Notes: generated by a model from the sequence alone, not told the origin. Positions 31,547-39,667 are shown, counted from the first letter of the stretch. The stretch: DNA of 64,000 nucleotides from Flavobacterium foetidum (GCF_004634245.1 NZ_SJTF01000013.1:62001-126000), one strand, 5' to 3'. Made by a program: numbers and translations.

Positions 31547-32554
31547 ATGATTAATCTAAAAAAAGGAATATTATTCACGATACTTTTTTCGAGCCTTTTT
31601 GTTGTAAGCTGCAGCAATGATAATGAAGATGACGAGCTAATCGGAAACTGGATTAAAAAATCAGCATTTGACGGCCCCGCTAGATCTAGTGCAACAAGTT
31701 TTGTTATAGGCGATTATGCTTATGTTGCGGCAGGCTACACAGGAGATGAATATCTAAAAGATTTATGGGCGTACAACTCGAACGGAGATTATTGGGAACA
31801 AAAAGCCAATTTTACAGGAGTTGGGAGAAGTTCTGCTTCTAGTTTTGCTCTGAACGATAAAGGCTATGTTGGCCTTGGTTATGACGGAACCAATAGACTT
31901 AAAGATTTTTACCAATACGACCCTGTAAGCAACAGCTGGACTCAAAAAGCCGATTTTGCTGGAACGGCTCGTTACGCCGCAGTGGGATTTCAAGCGGGCG
32001 GAAAAGCATATTTTGGGACAGGTTATGACGGAAATTATTTGAAAGATTTTTATCAGTACGATGACCAAGCCAATACCTGGACATTGGTAAACGGTTTCAG
32101 CGGCAATAAAAGACGTAATGCCACTGTATTTGTAATTGCAGACAAAGCTTATTTGGTTACCGGCATCAACAATGGAGTTTACCAAGAGGATTTCTGGGAA
32201 TTTGATCCGGCAACAGAGGTGTGGACCAGAAAACGTGATGTAGATAAAGATACTAACGACGATTATAGCTACAACGACGAATATGCAATTGTACGTGCGA
32301 ACGCTTCGAGTTTTTCTATGAACGGATTGGGTTATATCGTAGGAGGCGAAAGCATAAAAACAGTTTGGGAGTACAATCCGTCTACAGATTTATGGGTTGA
32401 AAGAACGGCAATGGAAGGTGCAACGCGTACAGACGCTGTTGGTTTTGCCATCAATAATCGCGGATTTTACATGCTTGGAAGAATCGGTTCTACCTACTTT
32501 GACGATGCATGGGAATTTAAACCGTTGGAAGAACAAAATGATGATGATAATTAA
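31547..32554 (+). CDS. Kelch-repeat lipoprotein
   Basis: A 335-residue lipoprotein (MINLKKGILFTILFSSLFVVSCSND, lipobox VVSC, then an acidic NDNEDDE stretch). Six or so Kelch-type blades follow, each with a W-x-x-K/Q opening and an F-x-GDYAYVAAG-like core: WIKKSAFDGPARSSATSFVIGDYAYVAAGY, WEQKANFTGVGRSSASSFALNDKGYVGLGY, WTQKADFAGTARYAAVGFQAGGKAYFGTGY. The fold should be a beta-propeller for protein or ligand binding on the outer side of a membrane. It overlaps the DUF4907 gene by 17 bp. Confidence 0.9.
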   Translation: MINLKKGILFTILFSSLFVVSCSNDNEDDELIGNWIKKSAFDGPARSSATSFVIGDYAYVAAGYTGDEYLKDLWAYNSNGDYWEQKANFTGVGRSSASSFALNDKGYVGLGYDGTNRLKDFYQYDPVSNSWTQKADFAGTARYAAVGFQAGGKAYFGTGYDGNYLKDFYQYDDQANTWTLVNGFSGNKRRNATVFVIADKAYLVTGINNGVYQEDFWEFDPATEVWTRKRDVDKDTNDDYSYNDEYAIVRANASSFSMNGLGYIVGGESIKTVWEYNPSTDLWVERTAMEGATRTDAVGFAINNRGFYMLGRIGSTYFDDAWEFKPLEEQNDDDN

Positions 32555-32873
32555 TAAGAAACAATTCTTCCCGACTTCGGTCTGGAAGAATTTAGCTTTT
32601 CTGATACTGATTTTGCAGTTTACAGCCTGTGCCAAAAAAGACCCTCTACAGACAGCATCTTTTAAGACAAATTCCGGCTGGGGCTATTCGATTGCGTACA
32701 AGGGCAAAATTCTAATTAAACAATCTATTATTCCTGTTATTAATGAGACCAAAAGTTTTGCAACAGAAGAAGATGCCTTAAAAGTTGCCGTACTTGTAAA
32801 AGAAAAACTCAAACAGAAGATATCGCCTACGGTAACCGAAAAAGATTTAATTTTATTAAAAATAAAATTCTGA
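32538..32873 (+). CDS. DUF4907 domain lipoprotein
   Basis: A 111-residue lipoprotein. Three consecutive ATGs (32538, 32541, 32544) overlap the Kelch gene's end; the start at 32538 or one of the next two gives the signal MIINKKQFFPTSVWKNLAFL with lipobox FTAC. The mature part is the DUF4907 domain: TNSGWGYSIAYKGKILIKQ, IPVINETKSFATEEDALKVAVLV and KEKLKQKISPTVTEKDLILL. DUF4907 proteins are small periplasmic proteins of unknown function that I remember next to Kelch proteins and histidine kinases, as here. It shares one base with the next gene (TGATG). Confidence 0.85.
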   Translation: MMMIINKKQFFPTSVWKNLAFLILILQFTACAKKDPLQTASFKTNSGWGYSIAYKGKILIKQSIIPVINETKSFATEEDALKVAVLVKEKLKQKISPTVTEKDLILLKIKF

Positions 32874-33988
32874 TGCAGCTAGATACCATTAAAAATACCG
32901 GCTATACAAAAGTATTATTCCATTGCGCAATATGGGTATTTTTTATTCTGACATCCTTAATTCAGTTTTACGAAAGTCCGTTTAAGATTAACAATGATTT
33001 TTACGTACAATGGTTTACCGGAATTATGTTGTTTTATTTCAACTATTTTTATTTGGTACCCGCCTTTTTATTGCAAAAAAAGTATTGGCTTTATTTCATC
33101 TTTGTCTTTATTCTTATTGCCGTTTTCATGATTATCCGAATAAATTATTTTATTCCCGAATTTAGGCATTTAAGACCCGAAAACATTGTTCCGGCAAGAA
33201 TGGTTCCGCCCGATCCGCATTTTTTTCCGCAACATCGAATGCCACACAGAATTGAAATAAGACGACAACCCCTGTTTTTTAAAATAGGCCCATCGTTTTT
33301 CTATATTCTGATTATTACAATAAGTGCAATTATTCGAACATTGACTGAATTCTACAATAATCAGCAAAACAAATTGATTGCCGAAACGCATCGAACAAAT
33401 ACAGAATTGATTTATCTGCGCAAACAAACCAATCCGCATTTTTTATTCAATTCGTTAAACAGTATTTATTCGCTTGCACATAAAAAATCTGATTTGGTTC
33501 CTGATGCTATCGTAACGCTGTCTGAACTCATGCGTTATATGCTTTATGAAACAGACAATAAAACGGTGGCTTTAGAGAAAGAAATCAATTATATCCAAAA
33601 TTATATAGAACTTCAAAAACTAAGGCTAAACAATATCGAGGATATCGTAATCAATGTTCATGGCGACACAAGGAACAAATTCATCGAGCCGTTGTTGCTG
33701 ATTTCTTTTGTCGAAAATGCATTCAAATACGGAACCGATTACAAGGGTGCGGCGCATGTTAGAATTAGAATAGTTATCTCAGAATTCAGTCTCGATTTCT
33801 GGATAGAAAATACGATTGAAAACTATGTAAAAGATCCCGAAAATTCAGGAATCGGATTGGCAAACATCCAAAACCGCCTTAATCTTCTGTATCCAAACGC
33901 ACACGAACTTACCATTACTCAAGATAATAATTATTTCAAAGTTCATTTGAATTTAAAACTAGATGAAATAAAAACCGCAATTCATTAA
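32873..33988 (+). CDS. LytS/YehU-type sensor histidine kinase
   Basis: A 371-residue membrane kinase. Four hydrophobic segments occupy about residues 13-32, 46-66, 70-92 and 138-157, with a long Pro/His-rich loop (about 95-135) before the last. The His_kinase domain follows: the phospho-acceptor H189 is in RKQTNPHFLFNSLNSIYSLA, then ATP-binding HATPase segments IEPLLLISFVENAFKYG and NSGIGLANIQNRLNLLY. This class pairs with LytTR regulators, and one lies at 34809. Its start overlaps the DUF4907 stop, so the lipoproteins upstream likely feed its signal (inference). Confidence 0.93.
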   Translation: MQLDTIKNTGYTKVLFHCAIWVFFILTSLIQFYESPFKINNDFYVQWFTGIMLFYFNYFYLVPAFLLQKKYWLYFIFVFILIAVFMIIRINYFIPEFRHLRPENIVPARMVPPDPHFFPQHRMPHRIEIRRQPLFFKIGPSFFYILIITISAIIRTLTEFYNNQQNKLIAETHRTNTELIYLRKQTNPHFLFNSLNSIYSLAHKKSDLVPDAIVTLSELMRYMLYETDNKTVALEKEINYIQNYIELQKLRLNNIEDIVINVHGDTRNKFIEPLLLISFVENAFKYGTDYKGAAHVRIRIVISEFSLDFWIENTIENYVKDPENSGIGLANIQNRLNLLYPNAHELTITQDNNYFKVHLNLKLDEIKTAIH

Positions 33989-34000
33989 ACAGAACGTATT

Positions 34001-34708
34001 ATGGACAGAAAAAAATTCATCCGAAATGGTATTTTGGGAATTGCCTCGATAGCAGGCGCAACAAAGTTTTTAGAATCATGTTCTAAAAGCGACAATGATG
34101 ACGAATCGTCAAATTCTGGTGACGGAATCTGTACTGTTTCTCCATCAGAAACCAAAGGGCCCTTTCCGATTAAGACGCCAAGCCAGCTCGTTTTAGAAAA
34201 CATCAAATCTGACCGCGTCGGCATTGCGCTATTGATTAATCTCACCATTGAAAATAAAAATAATAATTGTGAACCGCTTCAGGGTGTTTTGGTAGATGTA
34301 TGGCATTGCGACAAAGACGGAAATTATTCTGAATACGGAGGAACGCAAATGCAACAGACCGATTACACCACTGTCCATTTCCTGAGAGGAAGACAAACTA
34401 CTGATGCCAACGGGAATGTTTCATTTATTTCTATTTATCCTGGTTGGTATCAGGGAAGAGCTCCGCACGTACACGTAGAAGTTTTAACACGTAGTGGTAA
34501 TTCTTTATTGGTTACGCAAATTGCTTTTCCTGAAAATATTTCAAGCACCGTCTATGCCAGCACCAATTATGCCGCACACGGACAGGCTGATACTTCAAAC
34601 GCAAGAGATAGTATTTTTTCAGACAGCTTATCTGAGGAACTAGCCACTATAACCGGCAATCTAACAGACGGTTACACTTTAGCCAAAACGATTACGGTTA
34701 ACGCATAA
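34001..34708 (+). CDS. Lipoprotein-type intradiol ring-cleavage dioxygenase homolog
   Basis: A 235-residue protein. The N-terminus, MDRKKFIRNGILGIASIAGATKFLESCSKSD, carries a signal with lipobox LESC (Cys27). Residues 45-235 match the catalytic domain of protocatechuate/catechol dioxygenases: VLVDVWHCDKDGNYSEYGG supplies a Tyr ligand near 109-112, and YPGWYQGRAPHVHVEV supplies Tyr150, His156 and His158 for the Fe(III) site. All four ligands are present, so activity is plausible, but an aromatic substrate in the periplasm is unproven. It lies between the kinase and regulator genes (12 bp after the kinase). Confidence 0.88.
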   Translation: MDRKKFIRNGILGIASIAGATKFLESCSKSDNDDESSNSGDGICTVSPSETKGPFPIKTPSQLVLENIKSDRVGIALLINLTIENKNNNCEPLQGVLVDVWHCDKDGNYSEYGGTQMQQTDYTTVHFLRGRQTTDANGNVSFISIYPGWYQGRAPHVHVEVLTRSGNSLLVTQIAFPENISSTVYASTNYAAHGQADTSNARDSIFSDSLSEELATITGNLTDGYTLAKTITVNA

Positions 34709-34765
34709 ACTAAAAACAACCAGTATTTTATGAAAATTTTAAAACATAATTTACTGGTTTAAATT

Positions 34766-34773
34766 TACTTTTG
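34766..34773 (+). promoter_or_regulatory. Bacteroidota -7 element for the LytTR regulator
   Basis: TACTTTTG fits TAnnTTTG and ends 35 bp before the ATG at 34809. No -33 TTG at normal spacing is visible, so the regulator may be transcribed either from here or with the upstream genes. Confidence 0.4.
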
Positions 34774-34808
34774 AACGACAAAAATTTTATAATCTTAATT
34801 TTAAGCAG

Positions 34809-35528
34809 ATGAAATGTGTAATCATTGATGACGAACCTTTAGCAGTAGAATTATTAGAAGATTTTGTCAAAAAAGTTGATTCTTTAGAATTGATAAACAC
34901 ATTTAACAATGCTATAGACGCGGTTTCATTTATCAATCAGAACAATGTTGATTTGATTTTTCTTGATATTCAGATGCCACATTTCTCCGGAATTGATTTT
35001 CTAAATACTATAGAAAAAAAACCGCTAGTGATTTTTACCACAGCCTATTCTGATTATGCAGTAGAAGGTTTTAATCTTGGTGCAGTAGACTATCTGGTTA
35101 AACCCATCCCGTTTCATCGTTTTTTAAAATCGGTTGTACGCGCCCAACAGCTTGTAAGCCCTGCTGTCACTCCAGCTCAGATGGGAGCTGAAACCACTAC
35201 CGCTCCAGAAATTGATCAGGATTTTATGTTTGTTCGTGCTGAATATGAAAATGTAAAACTAAATTTTGCTGATATTCTTTTTATTGAAGGCTTAAAAGAC
35301 TATGTCAAGATTTATACTACAGACAACAAATTTACTTTGACCTTGATAAGTCTTATAAAATTAGAAAACCTACTTTCGAGTAAAGGATTTGCACGAATCC
35401 ATAGATCTTACATTATCAATATCAAACATGTAAAATCGATTCAGAAAAACAAGGTTTTGATAAGCGACAAAAGAATTCCTATCAGCGAAAGCTATAAAAA
35501 TGCTTTTTTTGAGAAAATCAACCTATAG
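34809..35528 (+). CDS. LytTR family response regulator
   Basis: A 239-residue two-component regulator. The receiver domain has the acidic pocket IIDDEP (D7, D8), the phospho-acceptor D53 in LIFLDIQMP, the Thr/Ser region VIFTTAYSDYAVEGF and the conserved Lys in VDYLVKPI. After a linker (residues about 125-140), the LytTR DNA-binding domain begins (FMFVRAEYENVKLNFADILFIEGLKDYVKIYT) with the typical GFARIHRSYIINIKHVKSI. It should be the partner of the LytS-type kinase at 32873, with the dioxygenase gene between them. Confidence 0.95.
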   Translation: MKCVIIDDEPLAVELLEDFVKKVDSLELINTFNNAIDAVSFINQNNVDLIFLDIQMPHFSGIDFLNTIEKKPLVIFTTAYSDYAVEGFNLGAVDYLVKPIPFHRFLKSVVRAQQLVSPAVTPAQMGAETTTAPEIDQDFMFVRAEYENVKLNFADILFIEGLKDYVKIYTTDNKFTLTLISLIKLENLLSSKGFARIHRSYIINIKHVKSIQKNKVLISDKRIPISESYKNAFFEKINL

Positions 35529-35538
35529 GGTTAAGATT

Positions 35539-35632
35539 CCAAATTCCAATATTTCAGGAACGATTTTTTAATTGTAAAATTTTAAATAAAAAAATCCAAA
35601 TCCCAATGGGTTTGACCCTGTTTGGAATTTGG
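35539..35632. repeat. Inverted 'CCAAATTCCA' words between convergent genes
   Basis: CCAAATTCCA (35539-35548) and TGGAATTTGG (35623-35632) pair exactly. Between them are further variants such as AATCCAAATCCCAATGGG. These are typical of the degenerate 'AAATTCCA' intergenic strings of Flavobacterium as I remember them. They lie between the LytTR gene and the carbonic anhydrase gene and may serve as a weak two-way terminator. Confidence 0.55.
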
Positions 35633-35658
35633 AAATTAAAAATTTTGGGATTTTCTCT

Positions 35659-36180
35659 TTATTGTTCTTCATTCTTAAACCAGCTCGAATACATCACGTA
35701 ATTATTAGAAATGCGTTCGATTTCTCCGGCAAAATCAGACTGGTCTATATCTTTTACTTTTTTAGCAGGAACTCCGGCATAAATAGAACCTGATGTTACC
35801 ACTGTATTTTGCGTAACGACTGCTCCAGCTGCAATTATTGAATTGCTTTCTACCACACAATTATCCATAACAATTGCTCCCATACCGATTAAAACATTGT
35901 CGTGAATGGTACAACCGTGTACAATCGCATTATGCCCGATGGAGACATTGTTTCCTATAATCGTTGGATGTTTTTGATACGTGCAGTGAATTACCGCACC
36001 ATCCTGAATATTAACTTTATTTCCGATTTTAATAAAGTTAACATCACCACGAATAACCGCATTAAACCATACACTACAAGATGCTCCCAAAGAAACCTCT
36101 CCAACAATAGTGGCGTTTTCGGCAACATAACAATCCTCTGGAATTTGAGGAGATTTTCCGTTTACAGCTTTAATCAGCAT
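35659..36180 (-). CDS. Gamma-carbonic anhydrase family protein (left-handed beta-helix)
   Basis: A 173-residue hexapeptide-repeat protein. The trimeric left-handed beta-helix is visible as repeated [LIV]GxxxxI turns (ATIVGEVSLGASCSVWFNAVIRGD, IIGNNVSIGHNAIVHGCTIHDNVLIGMGAIV). The three metal-binding His of gamma-carbonic anhydrases are present as H65 (VIHC), H83 (IGHN) and H88 (VHGC). Members act as carbonic anhydrases or as acyl-carrier-like accessory proteins (YrdA/PaaY). No signal peptide, so cytoplasmic. It is 6 bp from the PorP-like gene upstream, so they may be co-transcribed, which I find odd. Confidence 0.9.
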   Translation of the reverse strand: MLIKAVNGKSPQIPEDCYVAENATIVGEVSLGASCSVWFNAVIRGDVNFIKIGNKVNIQDGAVIHCTYQKHPTIIGNNVSIGHNAIVHGCTIHDNVLIGMGAIVMDNCVVESNSIIAAGAVVTQNTVVTSGSIYAGVPAKKVKDIDQSDFAGEIERISNNYVMYSSWFKNEEQ

Positions 36181-36186
36181 AATATT

Positions 36187-37176
36187 TTAATTAATAGCAG
36201 GACAGCTACAATCGTAACGTTCTCTTTTACAAAATAAATTAATCCCGAGCGTAATTTGATGATAGGCACCGTTATCAAATTTGACATCGCCGGTTACTTG
36301 CGTGTACGTGTACGCAAACATAAAATTCTTGAAGTTTATGCCAATAATAGGCGTAAAGTATTGCAACTTTTGGGTTGATAAAGTATTTCCAGAAAGATAC
36401 TGAGCTCCATCAAAACTTCTTCTGTAGGATAAAGCGACCCATAAACTTCCGAAATCCATGTTTTTATAAGCTTTCATATTCAAATCAATAGATTTCTCTT
36501 TAGTCTGGTCAAACATTTGAAATAAGATAGAAGGCTCCCATGTAATTTTTTCTCTTTTGCCAAATACATATCCGGCACTCAGAAGATATTTTCGCAGATT
36601 ATCGCTTTCGTAATCCGAATACAATTGTCTTCGGGTCTCAATTAAACCCTGCACCGTAGCATGAGCGTAAAAATTCAGATAATTGTATGAAGCACCAACA
36701 TCCAGATTAAAGTAAGAATCGTTTAGTACAGAACCAGTTATAAGTGGATCCACCGTTGTACCGAATTTCGTTTCGTCCAGCTGATTCTGAATTACTCCTC
36801 CACTAATACCGAAAGACAACTGATTTAAATCTATTTCATCTCTCGAAAATAATATATGGTGTGCATAAGTCAGCTTTACTCCCTTTTGAGAATGATAACC
36901 ATTTTTATCATTAAAAAGTATAATTCCTGCACCCGAACGTTCACCTACCCTTCCGTTAAAACTCAATGTCTGCAGTGATGGCGCATCTTCTTGTCCAAAC
37001 CATTGTTTTCTGGCAGTCAATCGTATTTTGGCACAATTCGCAGCACCCGCCATAGAAGGGTGTAACAGGTAGTAATTATCGGACAAATAATCTGAATAAA
37101 CCGGTATTCCTTCTTGGGAATAAGAATATAAAGACCAAATGAAAAAAATTAATAAAACCTTGATTTTTAATTTCAT
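36187..37176 (-). CDS. PorP/SprF family type IX secretion-associated outer-membrane protein
   Basis: A 329-residue protein with a signal peptide (MKLKIKVLLIFFIWSLYSYSQ) and the PorP/SprF hallmark YSDYLSDNYYLLHPSMAGAANCAKIRLTARKQW near the start, followed by GRVGERSGAGIILFNDKNGYHSQKGVKLTYAHH. PorP/SprF proteins anchor or help secrete large type IX substrates such as SprB-like adhesins. Usually a large secreted gene lies upstream, but none is visible here; the neighbours are an Nfu gene and a carbonic anhydrase. Its partner may be encoded elsewhere. Confidence 0.9.
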   Translation of the reverse strand: MKLKIKVLLIFFIWSLYSYSQEGIPVYSDYLSDNYYLLHPSMAGAANCAKIRLTARKQWFGQEDAPSLQTLSFNGRVGERSGAGIILFNDKNGYHSQKGVKLTYAHHILFSRDEIDLNQLSFGISGGVIQNQLDETKFGTTVDPLITGSVLNDSYFNLDVGASYNYLNFYAHATVQGLIETRRQLYSDYESDNLRKYLLSAGYVFGKREKITWEPSILFQMFDQTKEKSIDLNMKAYKNMDFGSLWVALSYRRSFDGAQYLSGNTLSTQKLQYFTPIIGINFKNFMFAYTYTQVTGDVKFDNGAYHQITLGINLFCKRERYDCSCPAIN

Positions 37177-37295
37177 AAAGGCAATTTTATTTCGATATAA
37201 TTTTTACTACTGCAATTTAGTACGAATTATTTGAATAGAGTCTTAATTATTTTATTAAAAAATCAAATATAGCTATTAGTAGAAAATAACTTTAC

Positions 37296-37303
37296 TAAAT
37301 TTG
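37296..37303 (+). promoter_or_regulatory. Bacteroidota -7 element for the Nfu gene
   Basis: TAAATTTG matches TAnnTTTG and ends 16 bp before the ATG at 37320. No -33 TTG at the usual spacing was found. Confidence 0.45.
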
Positions 37304-37319
37304 CAAAAAATATACTACC

Positions 37320-38219
37320 ATGACAAAAATCACTATAAAAGAGACTCAAAATCCAACTATTTTAAAGTTTGAATTCGAGGACTTCATCACTCAAAATCAG
37401 AATTTTGAGTTCAAAAATATCGATGAAGCACAAGCTTCTCCTCTTGCGCAGCAACTGTTTTATTTACCATTCGTAAAAACCGTTTATATCTCTGGAAATT
37501 TTATTGCTATCGAAAGATACAGCATTGTTGATTGGGACGATGTAAAAGATGCCGTTGCAGAGCAGATTGCTGCTTTTGTTGAAAAAGGCGGCGTTATTAT
37601 AAAAGCCGAGGAAAACAAAGCCAAAAAACAGCCAATTACAGTTTACGGAGAAACAACTCCAAATCCGTCTGCATTAAAATTTGTGGTAAGCAGAATGTTA
37701 ACCAGAAATGCTGTCGAGTATAAAAATATCGACCAGACAGCTTCTTCTCCGCTGGCTCAGGAATTATTCAAATTTCCGTATGTGAAAGAGATTTTTATTG
37801 ACGAGAATTATATTTCGGTTACTAAATATGATATCAATGATTGGTCTGAAATTACTTTAGAATTAAGAACTTTCATTAAACAATTTATCGAAAACGGCGG
37901 AACTGTATTAGACGAAAGTCTGATTCAAACCACAGCAAAAAATGATACTGCAAAAGATGAAGCTTTTGACAAATTAGATGTTACTTCTCAGCAAATCATT
38001 AATATTTTAGAAGAATATGTAAAACCAGCTGTTGCGGCCGACGGAGGAAATATTGCTTTTGAATCTTACAATGAAGAGGATAAAACAGTAAAAGTATTAT
38101 TGCAAGGAGCTTGCAGCGGTTGTCCTTCTTCTACATTTACCTTGAAAAGCGGTATCGAAAATATGCTGAAAAGCATGCTAAACGATGAAGCAATTAAAGT
38201 AGAAGCTTCAAATGCTTAA
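37320..38219 (+). CDS. NifU/Nfu family iron-sulfur scaffold protein with duplicated N-domain
   Basis: A 299-residue protein. It has two Nfu N-terminal domains in tandem: residues 1-95 (TQNPTILKFEFEDFITQNQ, ASPLAQQLFYLPFVKTVYISGNF) and 100-200 (TPNPSALKFVVSRMLTRNAVEYKNI, SSPLAQELFKFPYVKEIFIDENY). The C-terminal Nfu domain (about 220-299) has the cluster-binding CxxC in LLQGACSGCPSSTFTLKSGIENML. It should transfer Fe-S clusters to apo-proteins in the cytoplasm. The double N-domain appears to be standard in Flavobacteriia. A -7 element lies at 37296-37303 and a terminator follows. Confidence 0.93.
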   Translation: MTKITIKETQNPTILKFEFEDFITQNQNFEFKNIDEAQASPLAQQLFYLPFVKTVYISGNFIAIERYSIVDWDDVKDAVAEQIAAFVEKGGVIIKAEENKAKKQPITVYGETTPNPSALKFVVSRMLTRNAVEYKNIDQTASSPLAQELFKFPYVKEIFIDENYISVTKYDINDWSEITLELRTFIKQFIENGGTVLDESLIQTTAKNDTAKDEAFDKLDVTSQQIINILEEYVKPAVAADGGNIAFESYNEEDKTVKVLLQGACSGCPSSTFTLKSGIENMLKSMLNDEAIKVEASNA

Positions 38220-38237
38220 ACTAAAATCAAACATATT

Positions 38238-38267
38238 AAAGCGTCTCTTATGAGGCGCTTTTTTTAT
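38238..38267 (+). terminator. Terminator of the Nfu gene
   Basis: AAAGCGTCTC (38238-38247) pairs with GAGGCGCTTT (38252-38261) with one wobble around a TTAT loop, followed by Ts (38261-38267). It lies 18 bp after the stop. Confidence 0.8.
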
Positions 38268-38363
38268 GATTAATCATTAGCTGTCAATCAATTCCCCTCT
38301 AAAAAATAATTACTAATCCAAAAATTAATTAATATTGTGACCCTAACCAATTAATGTAAAACT

Positions 38364-38744
38364 ATGGGACTAACTTCATTTTTCAAGAATGTATTCGGCA
38401 CTGCTAAAAATTCTACGTCTGATTTAGCTGTTCAAGCCGAAAATACTATTGAGAAAGCTATTGAAAACGCTGCATCTTATATCGAAAAAATGGAAGCATT
38501 GGCTGAAGAGGCTGTCGAAAACGTAAAAGATGTTGCTGAACCGATTCTCGAAACTGCTGCAGATTTTGCACAACAAGCAAAAGAAACCTTTAGCGAATAT
38601 GCCGAGAAGACGGTTAATTCTATCAGTGACGCTGTCGACTCTATCAAAGAAAAAACGGCAGAATTAACTAGCGATCCAGAAGAAAGAATTGTTACTGAAA
38701 ATGTTGTAGATACGAGCGAAAAAGCTATAATCGATGCTGATTAA
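38364..38744 (+). CDS. Acidic amphipathic-helix protein (YtxH-like/LEA-like)
   Basis: A 126-residue protein dominated by Ala, Glu, Lys and Thr in long helical stretches: ENTIEKAIENAASYIEKMEALAEEAVENV and ETAADFAQQAKETFSEYAEKTVNSI. The regular spacing of hydrophobic and charged residues suggests amphipathic helices that may lie on membranes, as in YtxH or LEA-type stress proteins. No signal peptide. A short acidic tail (VVDTSEKAIIDAD) ends it. It is a single gene with its own short upstream region and precedes the mechanosensitive channel. Function unassigned. Confidence 0.65.
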   Translation: MGLTSFFKNVFGTAKNSTSDLAVQAENTIEKAIENAASYIEKMEALAEEAVENVKDVAEPILETAADFAQQAKETFSEYAEKTVNSISDAVDSIKEKTAELTSDPEERIVTENVVDTSEKAIIDAD

Positions 38745-38792
38745 GCTAAAAGGAAACTAGAAACTTGTATTTTCAAATAAGCGAAATATATT

Positions 38793-38837
38793 TATATTTG
38801 CCGCGCTAATACGCCTTCTCTTTTGAGAAGGTTTTTT
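38793..38837 (+). promoter_or_regulatory. mscS promoter with terminator-like hairpin in the leader
   Basis: TATATTTG (38793-38800) fits the -7 consensus, with TTG (38765-38767) 25 bp upstream, slightly long. After the expected start of transcription near 38806 comes a perfect 7-bp hairpin, CCTTCTC (38814-38820) with GAGAAGG (38825-38831), loop TTTT, and six Ts. It ends 11 bp before the ATG at 38849. It could be an attenuator, or the terminator of the preceding gene. Confidence 0.5.
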
Positions 38838-38848
38838 ATTTAAATATC

Positions 38849-39661
38849 ATGAACATGGATCCGGAACAATTAAGCAAATATGTCACACGATTTATTGAGA
38901 TTTTAGTTGATTATTCTCCGAAGTTAATTTCTGCATTCTTAATTTTATTTATTGGTCTTTACGCAATAAGACTGGTCAATAGAATTATTAGAAAAATTAT
39001 GATTCAGCGTAATTTAGACCCGACACTGACTAAATTTCTTGCTGATATTTTGTTATGGGCTTTACGAATTTTATTATTTGTAACCTTCATTTCTAAACTC
39101 GGAATCGAGACTTCCTCTTTTGTTGCTATTTTGGGAGCAATGGGTCTTGCGGTTGGTTTATCGTTACAAGGGTCGCTTTCGAATTTTGCCGGCGGAATGC
39201 TGATTATTGTCTTCAAGCCTTTTAAAGTTGGCGACACGATAGAAGCGCAGGGAGTAATTGCAACAGTTCTCGAAATTCAGATATTTGTAACCAAAATGAT
39301 TACTGGAAATAATCAGACTGTTTTTGTTCCGAACGGTGCTTTATCTAACGGAAACATCATCAACTACTCGATGCAGGGAGAAAGAAGAGCCGATTTTACT
39401 TTTGCCGTTTCATACGATTCAGACATCAAAAAAGCAAAAGATATTCTTTTAAAAGTCTTAACAGACAATCCTAAAGTATTAAAACAGCCAGCTCCAGAGG
39501 TTTTTGTAAAAAACTTGTCACCAGCTTCTGTAGATTTTGCAGTACGTCCGTGGGCAAAAAATGCCGATTACGGAAGTGTGTTTTCTGAAACTTTAGAAAA
39601 ATGCAAAGAAGCTTTAGATGAGGCAGGAATTGCTATTCAGCCTTATACTATACAGAAATAA
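38849..39661 (+). CDS. Small-conductance mechanosensitive channel family protein
   Basis: A 270-residue MscS-type channel. Three N-terminal membrane helices occupy about residues 20-39, 62-81 and 85-115; the third is the pore helix with the Ala/Gly pattern FVAILGAMGLAVGLSLQGSLSNFAGGM, typical of MscS. The beta domain follows (FKPFKVGDTIEAQGVIATVLEI, TVFVPNGALSNGNIINYS). It opens on membrane tension to release solutes under hypo-osmotic shock. Length is normal. It is convergent with tsaB, 6 bp between stops. Confidence 0.94.
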   Translation: MNMDPEQLSKYVTRFIEILVDYSPKLISAFLILFIGLYAIRLVNRIIRKIMIQRNLDPTLTKFLADILLWALRILLFVTFISKLGIETSSFVAILGAMGLAVGLSLQGSLSNFAGGMLIIVFKPFKVGDTIEAQGVIATVLEIQIFVTKMITGNNQTVFVPNGALSNGNIINYSMQGERRADFTFAVSYDSDIKKAKDILLKVLTDNPKVLKQPAPEVFVKNLSPASVDFAVRPWAKNADYGSVFSETLEKCKEALDEAGIAIQPYTIQK

Positions 39662-39667
39662 ATAGAT

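Noticed and set aside
32397..32537. Longer N-terminus for the DUF4907 lipoprotein
   Set aside because: It runs inside the Kelch gene in another frame; the lipoprotein signal begins only at the ATG cluster at 32538.
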